Source of the DNA: Vibrio algicola | GTDB taxonomy: Bacteria; Pseudomonadota; Gammaproteobacteria; Enterobacterales; Vibrionaceae | Direction of reading: 5' to 3' | NCBI RefSeq assembly: GCF_009601765.2 | Contig: NZ_CP045699.1 | Location: 992,001-1,056,000 of the forward strand | DNA: 64,000 bases | Shown: in pieces, positions 35,090 through 44,110 of the stretch | Layout of the letters: the number at the start of each line of letters is the position of its first letter | Numbering within the stretch: the first letter of the stretch is position 1 | Translations under genes and position numbers: made by a program | Notes under the pieces: generated by a model | What the model was told of the DNA's origin: nothing | Seen by the model: the letters and a program-made list of their open reading frames with translations, nothing else | Database searches by the model: none

Positions 35090-36274
35090 ATGACCACACG
35101 ACCAAGCATTGATTTTTCACAAATCGTCACCGATGCAGGCATTCCAACAACGGAAGAAGCCTTGGCGGTCGTACTGGCGCAAGCGGCAGAAGATGCCGGA
35201 AGTACGCTTTCAAACGATTCGAGCATGTCACCGTTTTGGCGCTGGGTTCGCGCCGTTGTCACTACCCCCGTGCTATGGCTAATTAACGTTTTTTTGACTC
35301 AAAACATACTGCCAAATCTATTCACCGCTACGGCTACCGGAGTGTTTGCAGATTTAAAAGCATGGGAAACCAACACAACTCGCAAAGACGCCGCATTCAC
35401 TATTGGCAACATTCAATTCAACAAAACCAACGCCGCCGATGCCGTGACGATTAACGCCGGTACCATTATTTCGACCGAACGAATCGACGACAATATTTAT
35501 CAACTAGCTGTGATGCAAACCGTGGTTATTCCAGCCGGGAAGGCGTTCGGTCTTGTGCCATGCCAAGCGATTGAAGCGGGGATGGCGTACAACCTAGCTG
35601 CCGGTTATTACAACATTCTACCGGTTGCCGTGTCGGGCATTGATTCCGTTACCAACCCTGTCGATTGGATCATTCAATTGGGCGCAGACATAGAAAGCGA
35701 CGACGAACTTTGCCTACGCTCACAAAACGCGTTTACCGCCGTGGGTAATCACCACATTGACGCAGTTTACCGTTCGATTATCTCAAGTGTGGCGGGTATT
35801 CGAGCTGACCAGATTTATTTTAAAAATACCGGAGATGTGCTGCCAGGTTCCGCCATTGCTTACATCATGATGGAAAGCGGCGAAACTCCGCAAGCCGTGC
35901 TGGACAACCTAAACGATTACATAATGAACCAAGGTTACCACGGCCACGGCGACATAATGGATTGCCAAGCCATGCCAGAAACGCAACAAGATTTAACCGC
36001 GACGGTGTACCCAATCGCTAACTTGAGTGATGCCGAAAAAGCGGTATTACTCAGCGATATTGAATTACGCATCCGCGCCGCGTTTCGTGAAAGCACCGAC
36101 TTTGATGAAATGACCAGAACGTGGCCACAATCGCTATTTTCATTCTCAAACATGGCGCAAGAACTGCACAACACATTACCAAATTTAGAAAACATCGAAT
36201 TCTCACTCGCGCACATTCAAAACGCACTCGATATTCCACGACTAAACACGTTGGTGGTGAATTCCAATGAATAA
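35090..36274 (+). CDS. J: Baseplate J-like protein
   Basis: 394 residues. TTRPSIDFSQIVTDAGIPTTEEA, a helical N-terminus and the baseplate J core (EAGMAYNLAAGYYNILPVAV, DDELCLRSQNAFTAVG, VAYI-like PGSAIAYIMMESG) are seen. Baseplate wedge subunit. It overlaps the next gene by 8 bases. Confidence 0.9.
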   Translation: MTTRPSIDFSQIVTDAGIPTTEEALAVVLAQAAEDAGSTLSNDSSMSPFWRWVRAVVTTPVLWLINVFLTQNILPNLFTATATGVFADLKAWETNTTRKDAAFTIGNIQFNKTNAADAVTINAGTIISTERIDDNIYQLAVMQTVVIPAGKAFGLVPCQAIEAGMAYNLAAGYYNILPVAVSGIDSVTNPVDWIIQLGADIESDDELCLRSQNAFTAVGNHHIDAVYRSIISSVAGIRADQIYFKNTGDVLPGSAIAYIMMESGETPQAVLDNLNDYIMNQGYHGHGDIMDCQAMPETQQDLTATVYPIANLSDAEKAVLLSDIELRIRAAFRESTDFDEMTRTWPQSLFSFSNMAQELHNTLPNLENIEFSLAHIQNALDIPRLNTLVVNSNE

Positions 36275-36956
36275 AGATGAAATCGAAAACATAGACGTGA
36301 TCGCCCAGTTGCCCGAAAACCCACCGCAAAATGTGCCGTGGTGGGAAGATGGCCAAACCATCGCAACCGATGGCAAAGGCAACCGAATTCTAAAAGAACC
36401 GTATTACATATCACAAGGCGTGTTCGGGTTCTTCAAGCAAGTGCGAAATTGGCTATTACTGCCAATGCGCCAGTTTGAGCCGCTAACATGCAGTGAATCA
36501 ATCTTGCCGCTGATCGCATGGGGCCGAAACATCGAGCGATTAAAAGACGAGCCGCTTGATCTATTTCGTAAACGCGTAAAGTTCGCTTTCATCAATGCCA
36601 AAGAAGCCGGCGAAGTGCAAGGATTCAAAAATATATTTGAGCGTTTGGGCATTGGCTATGTAGAACTGCATGAACGCGAAGACCCAATCAATTGGGATGT
36701 GATCAACATTGAAGTGACCGATTCTGATATTTCTAACAAATCGATTTTAATGCAAAGCTTAATCGAAACCTACGGCCGAACGTGCCGCCGTTATCGGTTC
36801 CAAGTGACATATCCAACTAAAGAATATATGCGCGGTGGGTTTTTCGGGGCATCGTTCCAGTTGTTTAGCGCCAACCGCCAATTGATTGCAAAAATGAATG
36901 TAGACAAAACCGTTATTGACCAGTCGGCATCTTTGTATGTCGCTCGATTAAATTAA
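36267..36956 (+). CDS. I: Tail protein I-like baseplate subunit
   Basis: 229 residues. LLPMRQFEPLTCSESILPLIAWGRNIERL and FRKRVKFAFINAKEAGEVQGFKNIFERLGIG are the recognisable part of phage P2 tail protein I. It joins fibre and baseplate. Confidence 0.85.
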   Translation: MNKDEIENIDVIAQLPENPPQNVPWWEDGQTIATDGKGNRILKEPYYISQGVFGFFKQVRNWLLLPMRQFEPLTCSESILPLIAWGRNIERLKDEPLDLFRKRVKFAFINAKEAGEVQGFKNIFERLGIGYVELHEREDPINWDVINIEVTDSDISNKSILMQSLIETYGRTCRRYRFQVTYPTKEYMRGGFFGASFQLFSANRQLIAKMNVDKTVIDQSASLYVARLN

Positions 36957-36970
36957 AAAAAGAGGCCAAT

Positions 36971-38551
36971 ATGAGCCAAGCCGCTATTCCATTTAGCTTT
37001 GAAAGCTACTTACAAGCCAAACTCACCGCGGGTCAATCCGTTGACCTAAATAGAATTGTGTTGGCGAACATACCCAATCTTGATCACACAATACCGATCG
37101 ACCGCAGTGAAGCCTTGCCGCCTGCGAACCAAATTGTGCACGAGCAAGACGTGGACCAAACCGGAAAAGTGAATTTAAACGCCGTGGTCTATTCAATTGT
37201 GATGGATACCACCGTGGGTGATTTCGATTTTAATGCCATGTATTTGATCGACAAAAACGAGCGCACCGCCGTCGGTATGATCGTGCATAAAGAATTAGAA
37301 TCGAAAATCAAAACCGACAACACAAGCGGAACTCAGGGCAACAGCCTAGTAAAATCCATGCTCATGCAATTTGACGGAGCCGCCGCCGCAACCAACATCA
37401 CAGTGGATGCGCAAACATGGCAAATAGATTACTCAGCACGGCTAAAAGGAATTGATGAAGACCACCGTTTAACGAATCTAGATTTTTATGGGCACGATGC
37501 ATTTGCATCCGATGCGTTTGAAGTCACGCGTAACGGATCAACCAGTCAGTATTTTGTTAATAGCGGGGTTGGGTACATTGGCGGCTTGCGTGTTGAATTA
37601 AGCGGCGACCAAACCCTAACCATTACCACCAAACCAAGCGCCATTTACGCCATCGCTAACCGCCAAGGGTCTGCATTATCAGCATTTGAAAATGTGATTG
37701 ATTTGCAAGTTTCCGATTCGGCACTGTCTGATTACACTCAAAACGGAGTTGATTATTACGTTGCAAAAATTGCAGATATAGAATCCGATGGAACAGTGAC
37801 AGACGCAAGAGCGAAAAGCCTATCACAAGCCAAGTTTGATGATATTCAGCAGCAGATTGACGATCTCAATACCGCGCTGAATAACACCAACACCCATGTG
37901 CAAAGTGTCGATGATGAATTAGAAGCGCATAAAGTGGCGAGTGATCCGCATAGCCAATACGCTAAACGCAACGAACTCCTCCGCGCCCTTGCCTTCACCC
38001 CAGTATTCAACGCAGGCGTAGGTTACGTGCCGAATCCTGACTTTGTTGCGCCATCCGTAGGCCAAAAATGCTATGTGAGTGAATACGAAACGGCATGGTC
38101 GTTAATTCAGAACTTCACCAACTTAATAGATGAAGCCACCAAAGCCGCATCAATTACCGATGGTTCAAAAACCTACGCCGGATGGTGGGGTTATGGTGCA
38201 GATGAAACGGGTGCCTACTTCACCACACCAAATAAACCACAATACATGCACGATAAAGCAGCAGGGGTTTATGGTAGTGCGGGTGAGTTTAAAGAAGATC
38301 ACGTTCAGAATATTGAGGGGAATATCAATATTCGCGGATTTAATGAATTTGGAACATTAGTCTCAGGTGGAACAGGAGCTCTACGTTACAAATCAGGGGC
38401 TAATACCAATAATACGTCTGCTCAATCAGATATCGGTACACAAAGTAATGTTTATTTTGATGCATCATTATCCGCACGAACAGACACATTCACCGACATA
38501 ATGGGCGCATTTCTCGATTCATTCATCTGGCTACCAAAAGGAGTGTTCTAA
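36971..38551 (+). CDS. Tail fibre protein (collar/DUF3751-type N-terminus)
   Basis: 526 residues. The N-terminal domain (about 1-150) is of the fibre type, with YSIVMDTTVGDFDFNAMYLID, and attaches to the baseplate. The middle part is helical (QQIDDLNTALNNTNTHVQSV). The C-terminal part is GN-rich and likely carries receptor binding. The last 150 residues look less conserved in style, as usual for host-range domains. Confidence 0.85.
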   Translation: MSQAAIPFSFESYLQAKLTAGQSVDLNRIVLANIPNLDHTIPIDRSEALPPANQIVHEQDVDQTGKVNLNAVVYSIVMDTTVGDFDFNAMYLIDKNERTAVGMIVHKELESKIKTDNTSGTQGNSLVKSMLMQFDGAAAATNITVDAQTWQIDYSARLKGIDEDHRLTNLDFYGHDAFASDAFEVTRNGSTSQYFVNSGVGYIGGLRVELSGDQTLTITTKPSAIYAIANRQGSALSAFENVIDLQVSDSALSDYTQNGVDYYVAKIADIESDGTVTDARAKSLSQAKFDDIQQQIDDLNTALNNTNTHVQSVDDELEAHKVASDPHSQYAKRNELLRALAFTPVFNAGVGYVPNPDFVAPSVGQKCYVSEYETAWSLIQNFTNLIDEATKAASITDGSKTYAGWWGYGADETGAYFTTPNKPQYMHDKAAGVYGSAGEFKEDHVQNIEGNINIRGFNEFGTLVSGGTGALRYKSGANTNNTSAQSDIGTQSNVYFDASLSARTDTFTDIMGAFLDSFIWLPKGVF

Positions 38552-39270
38552 TGATTTTATATGATGCAAAAACAGGTGAAGCCATTCGAGCGATTGACTC
38601 TACTATTGAAATGCCACTCGCTACCGATAAACCTCAATTAGATGTTCAGTTAGACGACAATCAATATCAATCATTTCGTGATGAAAATGACAACGTACCG
38701 TACTGGCCGACCGAGCAATCACAATGGGTAGTAAAAGAACGCTTTGTAAAAGTCACGGCATACAACAAGCAAACCAAACAGTCGAAAGAGTTCGACGATA
38801 AAACTCTGGTTGATGATGGTTACACGCTAGATAAGCCCAGCACACAATTCGATGAATGGATTAATGACGCATGGGTAACCAACGTTGAAGCCCAACGCAC
38901 CGCAACCATCACTAACGGCATCAGCGCAATCGACAACAAAGCCGCGACCATTTCATTGTATTGGTCACGCTTTGCGGAAGAATACGTCGAGCGTGAAAAA
39001 GCCGCGAATGAATATAAAGCAGCAGGCTACACCGGTGATGTCAGTATTTACGTCACATCATTCGCAGACAGCGCAGGGCTAGACTATCAAACCGCAACTG
39101 ATTTGATACTCACGCAAGCCGAGGGTTTACGCGCACTGCAAGCACAACTGGCAGTAGAGCGTATGCGTAAATACGAACTCAAAAATCCAGAGCTAACAGT
39201 CGAGCAAATCGAAACCCTATGCACACAGATTTGCGACAACATGCAAACATTGGCGGACAGTTATGAATAA
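38551..39270 (+). CDS. Tail fibre-associated protein, possible fibre assembly factor
   Basis: 239 residues, starting at the fibre stop (overlap TAATG). The N-terminal beta part (MILYDAKTGEAIRAIDSTIE, QWVVKERFVKVTAYNKQTKQ) and helical C-terminus (ERMRKYELKNPELTVEQIET) resemble fibre chaperone or accessory proteins. Position is the strongest evidence. Confidence 0.6.
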   Translation: MILYDAKTGEAIRAIDSTIEMPLATDKPQLDVQLDDNQYQSFRDENDNVPYWPTEQSQWVVKERFVKVTAYNKQTKQSKEFDDKTLVDDGYTLDKPSTQFDEWINDAWVTNVEAQRTATITNGISAIDNKAATISLYWSRFAEEYVEREKAANEYKAAGYTGDVSIYVTSFADSAGLDYQTATDLILTQAEGLRALQAQLAVERMRKYELKNPELTVEQIETLCTQICDNMQTLADSYE

Positions 39271-39742
39271 AATTTATATCGCGTTTTATTGCGGCCGAAA
39301 AAAGATAGACAGCCCCATCGCGCTACTCTATCGATTCATTGATTTCATGATCCGAGTCGTCACATGGGGTAAATTCTCACACTGTGAATTAGCAGTCAAA
39401 ACCACAAACGGGTACTTGTGTTACTCGTCTAGTGGGCGAGATGGCGGTGTGCGTCAAAAAATCATCGACATCAAAACCGACAATTGGCGATTAGTAGACG
39501 TCACAAACACCGCCAACCTAAACGATATTAATCATTATTTTCATCTCACTAACGAAGGAAAATATGATTATTTCGGAGCACTAGGCGCAGTGCTGCCATT
39601 CATAAAATGCAAACGTCGATACTTTTGCAGCGAGTGGGTATACAACGCACTGAAATACTCAATGCAAAACCCAAGCGAAGACGGCAGCAGGTTCAGCCCA
39701 AACGATTTATGGATAATGTATGGCAAAGTGGAAAAACACTGA
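39263..39742 (+). CDS. Permuted papain-like (NlpC/YiiX-LRAT fold) cysteine hydrolase in the tail cluster
   Basis: 159 residues. Catalytic His in WGKFSHCELAVKT and Cys in RRYFCSEWVYNAL, with the YiiX/YaeF/LRAT order (His before Cys). It could be a peptidoglycan or lipid-linked hydrolase carried on the tail or a cytoplasmic factor. It overlaps both neighbours, so it belongs to the late tail operon. Confidence 0.7.
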   Translation: MNKIYIAFYCGRKKIDSPIALLYRFIDFMIRVVTWGKFSHCELAVKTTNGYLCYSSSGRDGGVRQKIIDIKTDNWRLVDVTNTANLNDINHYFHLTNEGKYDYFGALGAVLPFIKCKRRYFCSEWVYNALKYSMQNPSEDGSRFSPNDLWIMYGKVEKH

Positions 39743-40616
39743 TATTCAATGGCCCGCAACTGCTAACACTATTCAGCAACAAGCCGAAGGGGTTTTAGCG
39801 AATGTGGCAAGCGACATGCAAACCAACCTCGGCGGCCTACAAAGTGCTGCAGGTTCGGTCACGTTCGCCAAAGGTGCATTAAGTGGTGATGCTAATGCGT
39901 TATTAAACCTGCGAGCGCAACTAAACGGGTTGCTAGTTCGCGGCCAAGTGTTAACCGTTCATCCGTACCAATACGGAATAGGGCAGCAGCAAGAAAGCGG
40001 TGTGTTTTTATCCGCTCAAAATGCCGTAAATGGTTTAATCACAAAGCTGAATGATCAAGCCGACGACAACCGCCCAGCCGGAACAGTAAACGCGCTGGCC
40101 GTGTTATTAACTGCGGACAATCACCAACAATTTAACCAAGTATTAGCCGATTTTGTGCAAGTGTTGCCAGTGTCAGAACTGGCGGCACTATCACGCCGAG
40201 TAAAAGCCGAGTTATCAGTCGGTGATAAGATGAACACCCCAGCCGTTGATCTCGTTCCTCGCTATAAACCCAACGGATACATAAATCAAAACCCATTGCG
40301 AGACGCATTAAAATACCAAGGTGCACAAGTAGCACAACTCGAATCGTTGGCAAGTGATCAGAATGATGTTGTCGCCAAACTGCAAGCCTTGGAAACTAAA
40401 CGCAATGCAGCATTGAGCGAATGGAAAGCCGCCATTGATTCACTAAAAAATATCAGCGGTAGTGTGCAAACGTTCAAAACCTCGGGCAGTGCATCAAGCA
40501 TCGCAAGCGATCTAAAAGACAGCAGTGTGCCAAACGCTCAAGCTGCATTAAGTGCAGTGGTCATGTTTACATCCGCCGAGCCATTAACGTTTTTGGAGGA
40601 ATTGCTGAATGTTTAA
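39720..40616 (+). CDS. Late virion-associated protein, unknown (helical)
   Basis: 298 residues beginning MAKWKNTDIQWPATANTIQQ. Largely alpha-helical and Ala/Gln-rich, with coiled-coil-like LQALETKRNAALSEWKAAID. Its place between fibre and hub genes corresponds to uncharacterised virion genes in K139-like phages. No domain is named with confidence. Confidence 0.6.
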   Translation: MAKWKNTDIQWPATANTIQQQAEGVLANVASDMQTNLGGLQSAAGSVTFAKGALSGDANALLNLRAQLNGLLVRGQVLTVHPYQYGIGQQQESGVFLSAQNAVNGLITKLNDQADDNRPAGTVNALAVLLTADNHQQFNQVLADFVQVLPVSELAALSRRVKAELSVGDKMNTPAVDLVPRYKPNGYINQNPLRDALKYQGAQVAQLESLASDQNDVVAKLQALETKRNAALSEWKAAIDSLKNISGSVQTFKTSGSASSIASDLKDSSVPNAQAALSAVVMFTSAEPLTFLEELLNV

Positions 40617-41259
40617 TGTTCCAGATTTTGACATCAATATTAACGATTATGTGGACATTCCCAACTCAACCGGAAACCGCACGCTTGATCTGTTTTTGGG
40701 TTTGGCACCAAGCCGTTTAAATAATCCAATATTATCCATAGATGGCGAAATGCTGCCGCTTAAATCCTGCAAAATCGACCCAAGTTTTGATATTAAAGAG
40801 GCGGATGTGTCGGGGCAAACCAGTTCAACATCAAAAGCCAAGCAAGGTAACAAGGGCTGCATGTTGAATGTGAATGGCTTAATTCCATTTTCAGACCCCA
40901 CCACAATGACCAAAATATTCAACTTGGCGCGCGCAGTAGATGAAAAAGGCAATTCCAAGGTTTATGTGATCGGGTGTGATACCGCTCAAACCCTAAAAAT
41001 TCGACAAGTGAGTTTTACGGGCAAGGTTGCTGCATCACAAGCCAGTGGTTTGCGAGCGTGGAACGTGGCATTTACATTGCGCGAACACATCAGTGCCAAT
41101 GAGTTGATCGAGAAACAACAAATTGCCGCCGAATCAAACCCACTGCTTGATATTTTAAGCATTCCAAAAGGCTTGGTTGAATCGGTAGATGATGTGCAGG
41201 GTAACATCGACACGCTCATGGACGACATTCAAAAACAAATACAAGACCAGTTCAAATGA
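40609..41259 (+). CDS. Late tail/baseplate protein, unknown
   Basis: 216 residues. The N-terminal DFDININDYVDIPNSTG and central beta domain (CMLNVNGLIPFSDPTTMTKI) resemble small tail connection proteins upstream of the hub. The C-terminus is helical. It overlaps the hub/spike gene by 4 bases. Confidence 0.6.
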   Translation: MFNVPDFDININDYVDIPNSTGNRTLDLFLGLAPSRLNNPILSIDGEMLPLKSCKIDPSFDIKEADVSGQTSSTSKAKQGNKGCMLNVNGLIPFSDPTTMTKIFNLARAVDEKGNSKVYVIGCDTAQTLKIRQVSFTGKVAASQASGLRAWNVAFTLREHISANELIEKQQIAAESNPLLDILSIPKGLVESVDDVQGNIDTLMDDIQKQIQDQFK

Positions 41260-42848
41260 AAATAATTAAACGGATTTACATCAATAACGAATATCGACAA
41301 CTCGCCAGTAACTTAATGGTACTTGAGTTGTCGGCAGGCGGTCGCTGTGCGTTAACAGTTGAAGGTGAAGTAGAACAAGGCGCACTGGTCACAATTAAAT
41401 TGGGTGTGGATGACAATATCGCGCAATGGTTTACCGGATACGTCACCAAGTCGAACCCAGCCGAAAGCGGCTATTCTCGCATAATGGTTCGTGAGCTTTG
41501 TTATCTATTAAATTCGCCGTTGTCAGTCAGTATTCAACACGCTACGTTCAAAGATGTTTTATTACGTTTAACAGAATTAACCAAAATCAAATTCGTGCTA
41601 CCAGAAGACGCGGATTACCTAAAAACACAAATTTCCAACTTTACCGCAGCGGGCACCGGTTACCAGATTTTAAAAGATGCCGGCCGAGCGTTCGCCATTC
41701 CTGATTTTTGTTGGTTTCAGCAAACCGGCCCGTTCGTTTGGTGCGGCAGTTACGAACATTCATTGTGGGCAGATAAGCCAGTCACGATCCCTGTTGAAGT
41801 ATCGGATTTATCAAAAGGCAGTAATTTCCTAAAAACCGTTGTGATCCCAAGTTTACGCCCAGGTGTGATCGTCAATAATCAGCGCATTACAAAAGTAACA
41901 ATTGAAGACGATGCAATGACGTTGGAATGGGTACCAAAGCAAAACCAAAAAACTAACACCCAACGCCAAATAGAACAAGATTACCCCGAATTAGCCGCCG
42001 GCTTTCACTTACCGAAATTTGGTGTGGTAGTGGCCGTGGCCGATAAAGCAAAAGCCGGGCAGATGAACGACCCATACCGCCCACGATTTGCTGTTGATGT
42101 TCAATTACTCGATGAAAACAACGCAGAAGATAAAGCGGTACCAATCTATAAAGCCTTACCACTGCCGGTGATGTTTGGCGGAGCGGAAGCCGGAAACCTT
42201 GCAACCCCGTGCGAGGGAACCATAGTCGAATTGGGTTTTGCGTATGGCCGACCAGATAAAGCATTTGTTAGAACCGTGCTTGGCATGAATTGGACATTGC
42301 CCGACATCGCGCCAGATGAACAACTGCAACAGCAACGCGCTGAAGTATTCAAACGCATTGGTGCAAATGGCGATCAAACCGATTCAACCGACCAAACCAA
42401 AACAGAGCAAGCGTTTATCAAGCACGATGAAGCCGATCGTTATTTTGCTGAATTTGGCGAAAGTAACACCGAAGTGTTAGGCAATAGCATTGAAAACATC
42501 GGCGGCATGAAAGTGATTGAGGCGCTTGGCACATTAAATCTATTAGCCGGCGATAACATGGAGCTAGGCGCGATCGGTAATATGCACATCGCAAGCGGTG
42601 GCGAACTGGTGCAAGCCATCGGAAAGCTGCGTGATGTGGTAGTGGCTCAAGATGATATGTTAAAAATCATGGGTAATCGACTCGAAACAATAGAGAAAGA
42701 TTGGGAAGCAACAGCAAAGAACATGCGTTTCACTGCCGACCTGATCACAATGAACGGAGGCAAAGGCGTGGTACAGGGAGATTGTATTTGTTCATTCACC
42801 GGATTACCTCATTCTGATTTATCGGCAACAGTGAAGGCAGGCAAATAA
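41256..42848 (+). CDS. Baseplate hub/spike fusion-like protein
   Basis: 530 residues. Residues 1-230 resemble the hub (gp27/GpD-like, LCYLLNSPLSVSIQHATFKD). Residues about 250-350 resemble an OB-fold spike domain (KFGVVVAVADKAKAGQMNDP, VMFGGAEAGNLATPCEGTIV). A repeat-rich needle stem follows, and the end GGKGVVQGDCICSFTGLPHS looks like a PAAR-type tip. It joins the tube to the membrane-puncturing device. Confidence 0.75.
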   Translation: MKIIKRIYINNEYRQLASNLMVLELSAGGRCALTVEGEVEQGALVTIKLGVDDNIAQWFTGYVTKSNPAESGYSRIMVRELCYLLNSPLSVSIQHATFKDVLLRLTELTKIKFVLPEDADYLKTQISNFTAAGTGYQILKDAGRAFAIPDFCWFQQTGPFVWCGSYEHSLWADKPVTIPVEVSDLSKGSNFLKTVVIPSLRPGVIVNNQRITKVTIEDDAMTLEWVPKQNQKTNTQRQIEQDYPELAAGFHLPKFGVVVAVADKAKAGQMNDPYRPRFAVDVQLLDENNAEDKAVPIYKALPLPVMFGGAEAGNLATPCEGTIVELGFAYGRPDKAFVRTVLGMNWTLPDIAPDEQLQQQRAEVFKRIGANGDQTDSTDQTKTEQAFIKHDEADRYFAEFGESNTEVLGNSIENIGGMKVIEALGTLNLLAGDNMELGAIGNMHIASGGELVQAIGKLRDVVVAQDDMLKIMGNRLETIEKDWEATAKNMRFTADLITMNGGKGVVQGDCICSFTGLPHSDLSATVKAGK

Positions 42849-43045
42849 TGGCACTCAGTAAATCATCATTGAAAGACAGAATATTGTCAGAGCTAACAGC
42901 GCAAGGATTCGTCACCACCGGCAACCATGCGAAATCCGATGAAATGGCCCAAGCAATAGCAAATGCGGTGGTAGACGAAATTAAAGCCAATGCAAAAGCC
43001 GCAGTCAGTTCGGGCAGTTCAGCAGGCCAGTGGCCGATACAATAA
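42848..43045 (+). CDS. Small last gene of the late operon, unknown
   Basis: 65 residues (MALSKSSLKDRILSELTAQG start), starting at the stop of the hub gene (TAATG). Helical, with the Ala/Ser-rich end SSGSSAGQWPIQ. Possibly a virion or hub accessory protein, judged only by position. Confidence 0.6.
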   Translation: MALSKSSLKDRILSELTAQGFVTTGNHAKSDEMAQAIANAVVDEIKANAKAAVSSGSSAGQWPIQ

Positions 43046-43942
43046 AAACCCTAGAAAATCCCCCAGAAAAATCCATAGAAAAAGGTTCGGACTTTTCAAA
43101 AAGAACTCCGGACTTTTTGTATAAGTAACTCCGGACATTAGCACAAAGAGTTCCAGTGCTTTTATGTAAAAACCCAAGGGAAACGTTGAGATAATAATTA
43201 GACATGACACAACAAACAGCGACCAAATGTGTCGCTATATTTTCGCCTAAAAATCATCACAACAACAAATCATAAGCACTCAACCCACCCAACACGAACG
43301 CCGCAGACAATCACACAGCAACGCTGCCAGAAGATACGCACGCACTCAAACAAAACCACAAGTCCGCACACACAGCCAGAACGCGCGCAGAATTCCACGA
43401 ACGCGACCTCTTGCGTGACGAAATCCGCACACTCCTCACCCGCCTGCGCGGTTTTAGGGGTGTTTTTTGTTCACTTTTGGGAATGCGCAAAACCACCCCG
43501 AGCCACAGCCCACCCAATAAACCACCAGACCTTATACAACAAGGGGCGCGAGAGGATGACGAGCACCTCAAAAAAACACCAAAACAAGCAATATAAAATT
43601 TCAATCAGTGAAACTATTTTCATCAACACGAAAAACAAACGATCACAAAAGATCTCGCAAATAAATGCAAGTGATTGATTTTAATGGGTGGTTATTAATT
43701 CGGTCACAAATAAAAGATCACAAACGATCTCTAATGCATGCGCGCGAAAACAAGCAACCCTAATACCAACAAGGCTTGGGCGGGTGTTTATATTGAAAAG
43801 TAAAATTTCAAAAATAGAAGGCGGGGGAACAAAGAAAAGTGGCGGCATGAGTCATTAAAAAATGATAATTAATCGCCACTATATCGCCATTATTGATTTT
43901 TACATTGTGTAAGTGATTGATAGTAATCTCTTTAAATAATCG
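43046..43942. repeat. Non-coding right end of the prophage with short direct repeats
   Basis: No convincing gene. The C-rich frame at 43229-43678 has implausible composition. Three 22-23-bp units beginning with TTCGGACTTTT or TCCGGAC follow each other at about 43086-43153. GATCACAAAAGATCTC (43641-43656) recurs with one change at 43716-43731. AAGTGATTGAT occurs at 43669-43679 and 43911-43921, the second 22 bases from attR. These could be integrase arm or Cox sites. Confidence 0.5.
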
Positions 43943-43969
43943 TTAATATTAAAGGAAATTACTTTCATT
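43943..43969. other. attR of the prophage
   Basis: Second copy of the 27-base repeat (one mismatch to attL). To its right lies the original upstream region of xthA, whose ribosome site (CAGGACAG on the minus strand) now reads into a 22-codon stub MKVISFNINDYLKRLL that stops in phage DNA. Confidence 0.9.
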
Positions 43970-44028
43970 AGAATTCACTGTCCTGTGTTGGGTTTGTTCC
44001 ATCTTAAAGAGATAAGTTCAAAAATAAA

Positions 44029-44062
44029 AGTGAGCGCGCTGATATTATTAGGCACGCTCACT
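44029..44062 (-). terminator. Terminator of roxA
   Basis: AGTGAGCG (44029-44036) and CGCTCACT (44055-44062). On the minus strand the stem is followed by TTTTATTTTTG. It separates roxA from the xthA upstream region. Confidence 0.75.
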
Positions 44063-44110
44063 TAATCGCTCGATTCTTTACCTAATCTTTATGTATTCAA
44101 TATTGCAAGA

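Larger units (their letters stand above)
11778..43969. mobile_element. Complete P2/K139-like (Peduoviridae-type) prophage inserted at the xthA start codon
   Basis: About 32.2 kb flanked by direct repeats at 11778-11804 and 43943-43969. It holds integrase, CI, Cox, CII, HUH replication protein, Ogr, and the portal, terminase, scaffold, capsid, tail sheath (DUF2586 type), tube, tape measure, baseplate and fibre genes in P2/HP1/K139 order. No broken structural gene was seen, so it is probably a functional, SOS-inducible myovirus. Confidence 0.93.

Noticed and set aside
43229..43678. 149-residue open frame at the prophage right end
   Set aside because: Thr/Ser/His/Arg-rich composition, no ribosome site, and it crosses repeats; looks like chance in C-rich DNA.
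11778..43969. Prophage considered as the direct helper of the satellite by capsid similarity
   Set aside because: Its capsid, scaffold and terminase are P2-type while the satellite uses an HK97-type protease/capsid and a P27-like TerS; no sequence support for shared head genes.
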